From Anabaena subtropica FACHB-260 (GTDB lineage: Bacteria > Cyanobacteriota > Cyanobacteriia > Cyanobacteriales > Nostocaceae): a stretch of DNA of 64,000 nt. Shown piece by piece: positions 37,538 through 45,298 of this stretch. A model generated the notes under the pieces. The model had not been told where the DNA came from. It ran no database searches and worked only from the letters and a program-made list of their open reading frames with translations. The first letter of the stretch is position 1, and every line of letters begins with the position of its first letter. The translations under genes were made by a program, and so were the position numbers. The stretch spans positions 1 through 64,000 of the forward strand of contig NZ_JACJRF010000019.1 of NCBI RefSeq assembly GCF_014697105.1, read 5' to 3'.

Positions 37538-40225
37538 TTATACCGCTAAAATTAGCTGATGACGATGGATGTGCAGAAGATGAAATTCTTCTTCATCGGC
37601 AACAACTTCTAGCATAGATAGGACGTGTTCAGGACGCAATAGCAAACCGTCGGGACGACAGCTACCCACATAACGTAAAACTGCTGTAGATTCAGTTTCG
37701 CTGTTGTGGGTTGTGACTAATTCCAACTCAAACAAACGTGAGCGCAGATTTACTGAATGGCTCTTGCCAGATTTGGTTGTTTGTTCGCACAAAATTTCGT
37801 CTTTTGCCTGAATAATATTCAGCCAGTTTTGCCATTGTGTAGTGTTCGCTTCCCTTGAAGCTGCCACAGTAATCACATACTCTGCCCTATCCAACACTTG
37901 GTTAGCGGCGGGAGATTTTAAATCTATCTGTTCCACACGATATATGGGGATATCGGGGGGGAGTTCGTCAGTGAGTTTTTGTATAAACCCATCTATTTCT
38001 ACTGGCTGAGTTAATTCAAAATCCACAATTTCACCACTGCTCGTAGCTCCCAAAGCCAAGGCACTAGCCACTGCAATTCGGGGATTAGGATGAAATCCAC
38101 CGGTATAGGTAACTGGTAAACTTGCCCTTCTTAGTACTCTGTCAAATAGACGCATTAAATCCAAATGGCTGACCAATGCCATGTCACCTTGTTTACCAAA
38201 CCAAACGCGTAGTCGTTGAGATTTGGTGGTGTTGGGGACAAACTCACCAGCAAATTCAGGAATTGGTGGCGGCTCAATAACGATGTTATGACCAAAGTCA
38301 GTACCACAAACGCCACAGTGAGAACAACCTTCAAATGAGCAGTCTGGAACAATTGCAGCTTCTAGAGCGCGTTGTAAGTCTTCTTGGAGCCACTTTTTGT
38401 CAATTCCTGTATCTATATGATCCCACGGGAGGGGAGCATCTAGGGATTGGGGACTAGAGACTGAGGAAGGTGGTATTCTCTCTGGGGATAAGGGGCTATG
38501 GGGACTGGGGAAATTTTCTCCCTCATCTCCCCCTACTCCCTTATCTGCTTTATCTACATGAAACAGATTCCACTCACCATTCTCTACTAGGCGGTATTTC
38601 CAATCTAGACCAGCTTCAGCGATCGCATCTTCCCAGGCGGTGAAAGCTTTATCTAAGTTCTCATACCAGGAATCCATGCCTGCGCCTAATTCCCAAGCTC
38701 TACGTACTACTTTACCTAAAGAGCGATCGCCTCGGCCGATAAAGTCTTCCATTGCTGAGATGCGGACATCGGTCAAATTTATCTTCACTCCCCGTATCCT
38801 ACGGAATGCTTGGCGCAGGAGGTTTTGCTTGCGCTTAAATTCTGCTGTTGCTACAGAGTGCCATTGAAATGGTGTATGGGGTTTGGGTGTGAAGTTAGAA
38901 ATTGTAATGTTGAAATTGAGGGGTCTTCTGCCTTTTCCCCTACATTCTTGTTGCAACCAACTTACCGTTTCTGCAATCCCGAAAACATCGGCATCGGTTT
39001 CACCTGGTAAGCCAATCATGAAATATAACTTGATTTTGTCCCAACCTCGTTCCCAGGCTGTTTTTACACCTCTTAATAATTCTTCGTTGGTTAAACCTTT
39101 GTTGACAATATCCCGCATTCTTTGGGTTCCGGCTTCTGGCGCAAAGGTCAATCCCCCTTGCCTTGTACCACCCAGGATGTTGGCGATGTTCTCATCAAAT
39201 CTATCTACACGTTGGCTGGGGAGAGTCAAGGAAATATTTTCATTTTTTAAACGATTTTTAATTTCCATCCCCACGGCTGGTAGGGCTAAATAATCAGAAC
39301 AACTCAGGGACAACAAAGAAAACTCGTTATAACCAGTCGCCCGCATTCCCTGCTCGATTGCGTCTACTACTTTTTCTGGTTCTACATCCCTAGCAGGTCT
39401 GGTGAGCATTCCTGGTTGACAGAAGCGACAGCCACGGGTGCAACCACGGCGAATTTCTATTGTCAAGCGATCATGTACAGTTTCTACATACGGTACTAGC
39501 CCAATAGAATAAGCCGGTATGGGAGTTGCTACTCGCCGCAAAATTTTTTTGGGTACATCTGGACGTAGAGGCTGGACTGAGCCGCCTGCCGTCATCTGAT
39601 AAAATCGCGGCACATATACCCCTGGTATTTGCGCCAAGTCGAGGAGTAGATTTTCTCGACTTAATCCTGCTTTTTTACTTTCTTCTAATACCAAACCAAT
39701 TTCGGGTAGGAGTTCTTCACCATCTCCTAATGCTACAAAGTCGAAAAAGTCAGCGTATGGTTCAGGGTTTGATGTTGCTGTTTGTCCACCAGCAAAAATT
39801 AGGGGGTGATTTCCTTGTAAGCGTTCTTGCCAAGTGAGAGGAATATCTGCTAAATCCAACATTTCCAGAATGTTGGTGGCTCCTAGTTCATAACTGAGAC
39901 TAAAACCTAAAATATCAAACTCCTTGAGCGATCGCTTAGACTCTACAGCAAATAAGGGTGTATTTGTAGCCCTGAGTTTTGCTGCTAAGTCTGCCCCTGG
40001 TAGGTAAGCGCGATCGCATAATTGTCTCGGTTGGGCATTCAAAATATTATAGAGAATGATATGCCCCAGATTGGATGCTCCGACTTCATAAACTTCTGGG
40101 TAGGTTAACACCCAGCGTATGGAGGCGGTATCCCAAGGTTTATGTACTGCTAGGCGTTCGTTACCTAAGTAACGCGCTGGTTTTAAGATATCCGGTGTGA
40201 TTAAGCTTTCAAATGCAACAGCCAC
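37538..40225 (-). CDS. Radical SAM fusion protein (TIGR03960 + TIGR03936/DUF2344)
   Basis: An 895-residue two-part protein. The N-terminal part has a B12-binding-like region followed by a radical SAM core with CTRGCRFCQPGM (CxxxCxxC near residue 262), then GETDADVFGI. The C-terminal part is the DUF2344 domain, starting near residue 670 with RLRVWFGKQGDMALVSHLDLMR. Before it lies a cysteine cluster, CSFEGCSHCGVCG. This family commonly neighbours RNase E/G genes; the reaction is not known to me. A Pro/Ser/Gly-rich linker about 555-600 is encoded by STRR-like DNA. Confidence 0.9.
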   Translation of the reverse strand: MAVAFESLITPDILKPARYLGNERLAVHKPWDTASIRWVLTYPEVYEVGASNLGHIILYNILNAQPRQLCDRAYLPGADLAAKLRATNTPLFAVESKRSLKEFDILGFSLSYELGATNILEMLDLADIPLTWQERLQGNHPLIFAGGQTATSNPEPYADFFDFVALGDGEELLPEIGLVLEESKKAGLSRENLLLDLAQIPGVYVPRFYQMTAGGSVQPLRPDVPKKILRRVATPIPAYSIGLVPYVETVHDRLTIEIRRGCTRGCRFCQPGMLTRPARDVEPEKVVDAIEQGMRATGYNEFSLLSLSCSDYLALPAVGMEIKNRLKNENISLTLPSQRVDRFDENIANILGGTRQGGLTFAPEAGTQRMRDIVNKGLTNEELLRGVKTAWERGWDKIKLYFMIGLPGETDADVFGIAETVSWLQQECRGKGRRPLNFNITISNFTPKPHTPFQWHSVATAEFKRKQNLLRQAFRRIRGVKINLTDVRISAMEDFIGRGDRSLGKVVRRAWELGAGMDSWYENLDKAFTAWEDAIAEAGLDWKYRLVENGEWNLFHVDKADKGVGGDEGENFPSPHSPLSPERIPPSSVSSPQSLDAPLPWDHIDTGIDKKWLQEDLQRALEAAIVPDCSFEGCSHCGVCGTDFGHNIVIEPPPIPEFAGEFVPNTTKSQRLRVWFGKQGDMALVSHLDLMRLFDRVLRRASLPVTYTGGFHPNPRIAVASALALGATSSGEIVDFELTQPVEIDGFIQKLTDELPPDIPIYRVEQIDLKSPAANQVLDRAEYVITVAASREANTTQWQNWLNIIQAKDEILCEQTTKSGKSHSVNLRSRLFELELVTTHNSETESTAVLRYVGSCRPDGLLLRPEHVLSMLEVVADEEEFHLLHIHRHQLILAV
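38455..38545 (-). repeat. STRR-like G-rich repeat inside the radical SAM gene
   Basis: The plus strand has repeated GGGGA/GGGGCT units and then C-rich CTCCCTCATCTCCCC-type units. Intergenic STRRs of this window have the same composition. It encodes a low-complexity Ser/Pro/Gly linker in frame. Confidence 0.6.
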
Positions 40226-40380
40226 TGTGCTAACGAGCTACTTTAATTACAGCTACTCACCTCCAACATTAGCATTGATTAGCTCTTTCAACAGGATTTG
40301 CTTTGGGAACTTAGAATTCCTTTACACTAAGCTGCTGCTAACCTAGTCACTTGCTAAGATTTATGACTTTTTTAATACAA

Positions 40381-40710
40381 TCACTTTACCGCGAACTCTA
40401 CTTTGTCTTCAAATATTTCAAAAATTGCATCGAGTTGGGTTAATTCAAAAATAATCCTGATTGCTGGGGAAACAGAATAAAGCTGAAAACTCTTATCCAA
40501 ATTCTGAGCCAGTTTGAGGGCAGATACCAAAGCCATAAGTCCAGAACTGTCTAGGGATTCTACAGCCGCTAAATCCACAAACAGGCTTGAGACATCCTCT
40601 TGTGCCAGAGTTGTAGTCAAGTCTCGTTCAAATTCCAACGCGTTAGTCGCATTCAGGCAGCCATGAGGACGAATTACCTGAATTTTTGGACACTTCAGTA
40701 CTGCTTGCAT
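40381..40710 (-). CDS. STAS-domain anti-sigma factor antagonist-like protein
   Basis: A 109-residue single STAS domain. LFVDLAAVESLDSSGLMALVSAL contains the phosphorylatable serine motif (DSSG) of SpoIIAA/RsbV-type proteins. IRPHGCLNATNALEFERDL matches the N-terminal strand-helix of the family. It probably switches a partner by a kinase/phosphatase cycle. No kinase or sigma factor gene is adjacent, so the partner is encoded elsewhere. Confidence 0.85.
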   Translation of the reverse strand: MQAVLKCPKIQVIRPHGCLNATNALEFERDLTTTLAQEDVSSLFVDLAAVESLDSSGLMALVSALKLAQNLDKSFQLYSVSPAIRIIFELTQLDAIFEIFEDKVEFAVK

Positions 40711-41186
40711 ATTAAATCCTAAATTAGAGTTACTGAATTGTAGAGCTTGAATTTATTTGAACATAAACTTTTTGTTTTGACATCGACCATATGTCTTAAC
40801 TCTCTTTGCTGAATCTTTATGTTTATAGTGGGTCTGTTTAAAGATTGTCATAATTTCTCAATGAAATGTGTTTATATATACTTTTTTTTCGTATTGGTTC
40901 AAAAAAAATCGTCATATAAAGCCCCAAAAGAGAGCAATCATGACAACTTGTGCTGGAAAAATCGACTCATCCGTAAACGCGATGTATTAAGCCACAGATT
41001 GAATTGCCATTTAATTTAATTGCTGTAATCGGCATGAATTTTCATGTGACATTGTGTGTCAAAGCAGGAAATATCTACTTAGTTAAACAGTGATCTAAAT
41101 CACATACTCCTATGTGTCTGGATCACATTTTATACTTAACTCTATCTTGGATAATTTAGTATCACCGAAAGTGGGTTCATACACTT
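40711..41186. other. Divergent control region with possible cAMP-receptor site
   Basis: 476 bases between the STAS gene (minus) and the 68-residue gene (plus). A CRP-like palindrome at 41089-41104 and a -10-like TATACT at 41131-41136 are the main signals. A 66-codon ORF at 40819-41019 has no family support. Confidence 0.5.
41089..41104. promoter_or_regulatory. CRP/AnCrpA-like palindrome
   Basis: AGTGA-TCTAAA-TCACA matches the cAMP receptor protein consensus TGTGA-N6-TCACA at nine of ten positions. Its centre core resembles the AnCrpA consensus (GTGATCTAGATCAC). It is centred about 37 bases upstream of a TATACT box. A second half-site, GGATCACA, lies at 41120-41127. Confidence 0.55.
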
Positions 41187-41393
41187 ATGAGAACTAGATA
41201 TGCAATTCGGCAATTGGTAGAAAAAGCTCTGGATATTAAAAAGTTAACTCCAGAGATCGAAAATGAGATTAACTTTGAGTTGACTTCAATGGGTCACATC
41301 TCTGACGTTGACTACGAAGCTCTAGAATTATTGATGGCAGAGATGGATGCTGGACGTATTCAGCTAGTTCCGAGTCTAGGATTGGGATATTGA
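41187..41393 (+). CDS. Small conserved hypothetical protein, 68 aa
   Basis: An acidic, largely helical small protein (MRTRYAIRQLVEKALDIKKL, ending RIQLVPSLGLGY). There are no cysteines, membrane segment or recognisable DNA-binding motif. Similar short proteins occur in heterocystous cyanobacteria as far as I recall, but no function is known to me. The possible CRP-like site upstream would make it cAMP-responsive. Confidence 0.6.
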   Translation: MRTRYAIRQLVEKALDIKKLTPEIENEINFELTSMGHISDVDYEALELLMAEMDAGRIQLVPSLGLGY

Positions 41394-41605
41394 ATCCGCT
41401 CGTCTTGTCATTTTTTCTCTATAGAAAATTAATTTTCGCAATAATTAGTAACATTAAGGTTCACAAAACTTACATAATTGGTAGCAACAGCCAGTAAAAA
41501 CCCGGTGTTATTGCTAGTAGATTTCTTTGGTGTTTACTATTTAGTTACATAGTGTGGCGTAAACTGTGCTAATGAGCATCCCATTTGCATTAGTTACAAG
41601 CCGCC

Positions 41606-42778
41606 ATGCAGTTTGCTAAACGTTTAGAAAAAATTCCTCCTTATCTGTTTGCTGAAATTAACCGTAAACGGGAAGCACTGATTAACCAAGGAGTTGACAT
41701 TATTAATATTGGAGTGGGTGATCCTGATAAGCCGACTCCTGCTCATATTCTCCAGGCGATGCGTGAGGCGATTGATGACGCTTCTAACCATAACTATCCA
41801 CCTTATGAGGGTACGCAAGAGTTCCGGGAAGCGGCTGTTAAGTGGATGGAAAGTCGATTTGGGGTGATAAATTTAAACCCAAATACAGAGATTGTTTCTT
41901 CTATTGGTTCCAAAGAAGCGATACACAATACTTTTTTAGCTTTTGTGGAAGCAGGAGATTACACATTGATACCAGATCCTGGTTATCCGGTGTATCGAAC
42001 TTCCACAATTTTTGCTGGGGGCGAACCTTTCACTATGCCCCTGAAGACAGAAAATAAATTTTTACCTGATTTAAGTATAATTCCTGAAGAAGTTGCCCGT
42101 AAAGCAAAACTGTTGTGGATTAATTATCCGAATAATCCTACTGGAGCCTTAGCAACGTTGGAGTTTTTTGAGGAATTAGTAGCTTTTTGTAAGCAGTACA
42201 ATATTTTATTGTGCCATGATCACGCCTATTCAGAAATGGCTTATGATGGCTACAAACCACCGAGTGTCCTGCAAATTCCGGGTGCGAAAGATATTACTAT
42301 TGAATTTCACAGTCTGTCAAAATCCTATAATATGACAGGCTGGCGAGTTGGGTTTGCAGTTGGTAATGCTTACGCAATTAAGGGCTTGAGTCAGGTAAAA
42401 ACAAACGTTGATTCAGGTGTATTTAAAGCAATTCAAAAAGCAGCGATCGCGGCTTACGCTACTGATGAAGCAGAATTACAAGCTGTGATGTCAGTTTACC
42501 AAAATCGTCGTGACATCATCGTTAAGGGATTACAATTCTTAGGATGGCCGATTGAACCACCAAAAGCAACTCTTTATGTTTGGGTTCCGGTACCTTCTGG
42601 ATATACCTCAACAGATTTTACTACTTTGCTGTTAGATAAATGTGGTATTATTGTTTCCCCAGGTATTGGTTATGGTATGTCAGGGGAAGGTTATTTTAGA
42701 ATAGCCCTCACCATCTCTGATGAACGCTTGCATGAAGCAATTGAACGAATGCGGGATGCGGGTATTCGTTATGCTTAG
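41606..42778 (+). CDS. dapL: LL-diaminopimelate aminotransferase (DapL2 type) or related class I aminotransferase
   Basis: A 390-residue PLP enzyme. Start region RLEKIPPYLFAEINRKREAL and INIGVGDPDKPTPAHIL are typical of the DapL2/LL-DAP aminotransferase group. NYPNNPTGA binds the cofactor; the Schiff-base lysine is in HSLSKSYNMTGWRVG; the conserved arginine is in GYFRIALT. It would form LL-diaminopimelate directly from tetrahydrodipicolinate for lysine and peptidoglycan. A different substrate (for example aspartate) cannot be excluded, because cyanobacteria often carry a second, longer DapL. Confidence 0.82.
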   Translation: MQFAKRLEKIPPYLFAEINRKREALINQGVDIINIGVGDPDKPTPAHILQAMREAIDDASNHNYPPYEGTQEFREAAVKWMESRFGVINLNPNTEIVSSIGSKEAIHNTFLAFVEAGDYTLIPDPGYPVYRTSTIFAGGEPFTMPLKTENKFLPDLSIIPEEVARKAKLLWINYPNNPTGALATLEFFEELVAFCKQYNILLCHDHAYSEMAYDGYKPPSVLQIPGAKDITIEFHSLSKSYNMTGWRVGFAVGNAYAIKGLSQVKTNVDSGVFKAIQKAAIAAYATDEAELQAVMSVYQNRRDIIVKGLQFLGWPIEPPKATLYVWVPVPSGYTSTDFTTLLLDKCGIIVSPGIGYGMSGEGYFRIALTISDERLHEAIERMRDAGIRYA

Positions 42779-42820
42779 TCCGCAGTTAACAGTTATTACC
42801 CTTTACTCTTCTAATCCCCT

Positions 42821-43177
42821 CTAATATTTCTCCTGATACTCTTGCCAGAGTTGTTGAATAAACTGATGAAGTTGCTGCTTGGCCGCTAAGTCTGGTTCTG
42901 TTTTTGGTTCTTTGACTAGAACCTGACTCAGAAGGGTAATAACTTCTATATCTAAAGCGGGTCTAAATAGATTAATAGGCCAAAGTAAGTCAGACCCGTC
43001 TCGTAGGTCGGTTATGATTGGTAGTTCTTGGCTATAGGTGACTAGCAGTAAGGGACGCACCCAACATAACTGGCGGGAAATAACAACTTGAATAACTTCT
43101 GCATACAGATTCCTGTCGCCATGCTCTAATGACACAATTTGTCCTGGTTGAAAGTTGAGACTTATGTCCATAATCAT
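42821..43177 (-). CDS. Conserved hypothetical cyanobacterial protein, 118 aa
   Basis: No named family recognised. The protein has a beta-rich N-terminal half (FQPGQIVSLEHGDRNLYAEVIQVVISRQLCWVRPLLL) that looks like a small barrel domain, then LRDGSDLLWPINLFRPALD. The C-terminus is helical and Gln-rich. There is no signal peptide. It is transcribed convergently with dapL and lies divergent to clpS. Confidence 0.65.
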   Translation of the reverse strand: MIMDISLNFQPGQIVSLEHGDRNLYAEVIQVVISRQLCWVRPLLLVTYSQELPIITDLRDGSDLLWPINLFRPALDIEVITLLSQVLVKEPKTEPDLAAKQQLHQFIQQLWQEYQEKY

Positions 43178-43437
43178 TTAGGGCAGTGGCAAGGATGAAT
43201 TTGTAGTTTTCTTCTCTCTTTATTTTAAAAGTGAAAATGCGGTATTATAAAAATAAGCTACTGCAAAAGTCTTGTAGTATTTTCGGTAATAGCATTTTGC
43301 CGAAACCAAAATATTGGTAAGAAAGTTTTTCTTGACCTGAAGTTTTGATGAAAATGTTATAGAATGAGCAAATAACTGTAGAGCGATCGCTCTACAGAAT
43401 TTCTGTTGTAGTAATAAAAAAACAAAGAGCAAAAGTT

Positions 43438-43719
43438 GTGTCAGTCGAAACCATTGAGAAGCGTTCCACATCCCGCAAGCTCGCGCCTCGGTATCGCGTT
43501 TTGCTCCATAACGATGACTACAACTCTATGGAGTACGTAGTACAAGTGCTAATGACCACAGTGACGAGCCTGACTCAACCCCAGGCTGTAAGCATTATGA
43601 TGGAAGCCCATACTAATGGGTTAGCCTTGGTCATTACCTGCGCTCAAGAACACGCAGAGTTCTACTGCGAAACCCTAAAAAATCATGGTTTAAGCAGCAC
43701 AATAGAACCTGATGAGTAA
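43438..43719 (+). CDS. clpS: ClpS adaptor protein
   Basis: Adaptor that hands N-degron substrates to a ClpAP/ClpCP protease. The 93-residue protein has PRYRVLLHNDDYNSMEYVVQVL, the substrate-pocket region with the NDD motif, and a MMEAHTNGLALVITCAQEHAEFY helix. The start is GTG at 43438. It precedes a CPBP-type membrane protease gene by 78 bases on the same strand. Confidence 0.94.
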   Translation: MSVETIEKRSTSRKLAPRYRVLLHNDDYNSMEYVVQVLMTTVTSLTQPQAVSIMMEAHTNGLALVITCAQEHAEFYCETLKNHGLSSTIEPDE

Positions 43720-43797
43720 TTCTTAATTAATAGTTTCAACTACGAAGTACGGATCACTAATGATTATGTTATTAGTCATAATCTGGAGTGTTGACTG

Positions 43798-44637
43798 GTG
43801 ACTTCAATGAAAAACAAACTTTCTATATTAGCCCAGCGCCCCGCACCAATTAGGCTGGGTTATTTTATTTTTATTTTATTATTATTGTGGTTGCCCTTGG
43901 CTGCACCCATTTACTTATTAGTCCGTGATGCTAATTTAGTAAGTATTTTGACAATGGTATTGTTATATGGTTTCTTTATTTTCCTGCTTAGGCTGTGGGG
44001 TAAAAATGTCTATCAGCAACCTCAAGTCTTGTGGCACTATGGCTTAGAGTTAACAAAGCGTAACGGTATAGAACTGCTTTGTGGACTGGCTATGGGGTTG
44101 ATGAATATTCTGATTTTGTTTGTAATAGAAGGTGTTTTAGGTTGGCTTGTATGGAAACAACCAACAGTGTTATTCCCAAAGGTAATTTTAGAAGGTTTTT
44201 TTGTTGGTTTGGGTGTGGGGTTTGCTGAAGAATTATTGTTTCGCGGCTGGCTTTTAGATGAGTTGCAACGTGACTATAATCCACGTATGGCATTGTGGAT
44301 AAATGCAGTCACATTTGCAGTGTTACATTTTATCAAACCAATAGAGGCAATTATTCATACACTACCTCAATTTCCAGCTTTGGTATTGTTGGGATTAACG
44401 CAGGTATGGGCGAAGCGTTGGCGTAGGGGACGTTTAGGTTTACCAATTGGTTTGCATGGTGGTTTAGTTGGGGGCTACTACATTATTAATGTAGGAGGAT
44501 TAATTCAATATTCTGGCCAAGTACCTGATTGGTTGACTGGAGTAAATCAAAATCCTTTACAAGGACTTATGGGTGTGTTGTTTATGAGTGTATTAGCATT
44601 ATTAATGCGGTCTAAGTCAGCCAAAATCTATCATTAA
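43798..44637 (+). CDS. CPBP family intramembrane metalloprotease-like protein
   Basis: A 279-residue protein with about seven membrane helices. Conserved CPBP (CaaX protease/bacteriocin-processing) motifs are AEELLFRGWLLDEL (motif 1, EExxxR), VTFAVLHF (motif 2) and GLHGGLVGGYYI. Such proteins act as intramembrane endopeptidases or prenyl-protein proteases. A GGAG lies ten bases before the GTG at 43798; an ATG at 43807 is an alternative start. An insertion-like segment WAKRWRRGRLG is noted separately. Confidence 0.87.
   Translation: MTSMKNKLSILAQRPAPIRLGYFIFILLLLWLPLAAPIYLLVRDANLVSILTMVLLYGFFIFLLRLWGKNVYQQPQVLWHYGLELTKRNGIELLCGLAMGLMNILILFVIEGVLGWLVWKQPTVLFPKVILEGFFVGLGVGFAEELLFRGWLLDELQRDYNPRMALWINAVTFAVLHFIKPIEAIIHTLPQFPALVLLGLTQVWAKRWRRGRLGLPIGLHGGLVGGYYIINVGGLIQYSGQVPDWLTGVNQNPLQGLMGVLFMSVLALLMRSKSAKIYH
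44405..44432 (+). repeat. Dispersed repeat inside the CPBP gene
   Basis: TGGGCGAAGCGTTGGCGTAGG belongs to the GCGAAGC/GCGTAGG class of short dispersed repeats of Nostoc-like genomes. It encodes the basic segment WAKRWRRGR. Confidence 0.45.
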
Positions 44638-44662
44638 AACACCATTCCTCTTCAGGTAGCTA

Positions 44663-45298
44663 CTAAACGATTTCTAGTACCGTTCCTATCAAACAAGCTT
44701 TATCTATATTAATACCTTGTAAATTTGCACCTTCTAACTCTGCACAGAGTAAATTTGCCCCTGTCAAATTCACCCCTGCCAGATTAGCCCCCCGTAAGTC
44801 AGCTTCTTCGAGATTCGCTTCACTCAATAACGCCCCTTGTAAGTCAGCACGGCTTAAATCAGCACCTTTTAGGTTAGCTCCAGTCAGGTTAACACCACGT
44901 AAATCAGCACTCCGTAAGTCAACGCCTTGTAAGTTTACGTTCATTAAATTAGCACCACTCAAGAAAGCCCCAGCCAAGGACACGCCACTGAGTCTAGCTC
45001 CCATCAGGTTTGCACCCCGCAAGTTGCTACCCCGTAAGTCCGCGCCAGTTAAATCGGCTTGCATCAAATTAGCTCCCATGAGGTTTGCCCGCAAGTCTGT
45101 TTCTTGGAGGGTTGCGCCCATCAAGTTTGCACCTTCTAAATGCCCACCTTCAAGTTTAGAACGAGTGAAATTAGTGCCGACAAGGTTAGCGCCAGCCAAA
45201 TTGATGCGGCTTAAATCTAATTGAGAGAGTTCTTCATCTTCTAAATTAGCCCCTGGCAGTTGTTTGAGTTTTCCTAATTTAATCGCGTCAATATTCAT
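44663..45298 (-). CDS. Pentapeptide-repeat protein
   Basis: A 211-residue protein made almost wholly of A(D/N)LxG/x pentapeptide repeats from about residue 20 to 205, expected to form a right-handed quadrilateral beta helix. No signal peptide is seen, so it should be cytosolic. Its start codon overlaps the stop of the DICT/HD-GYP-like gene by four bases (ATGA type), which indicates translational coupling. Function of such proteins in cyanobacteria is mostly unknown. Confidence 0.93.
   Translation of the reverse strand: MNIDAIKLGKLKQLPGANLEDEELSQLDLSRINLAGANLVGTNFTRSKLEGGHLEGANLMGATLQETDLRANLMGANLMQADLTGADLRGSNLRGANLMGARLSGVSLAGAFLSGANLMNVNLQGVDLRSADLRGVNLTGANLKGADLSRADLQGALLSEANLEEADLRGANLAGVNLTGANLLCAELEGANLQGINIDKACLIGTVLEIV

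Noticed and set aside
40819-41019. 66-codon frame between the STAS and 68-residue genes
   Set aside because: Odd composition, no ribosome binding site, no family resemblance.
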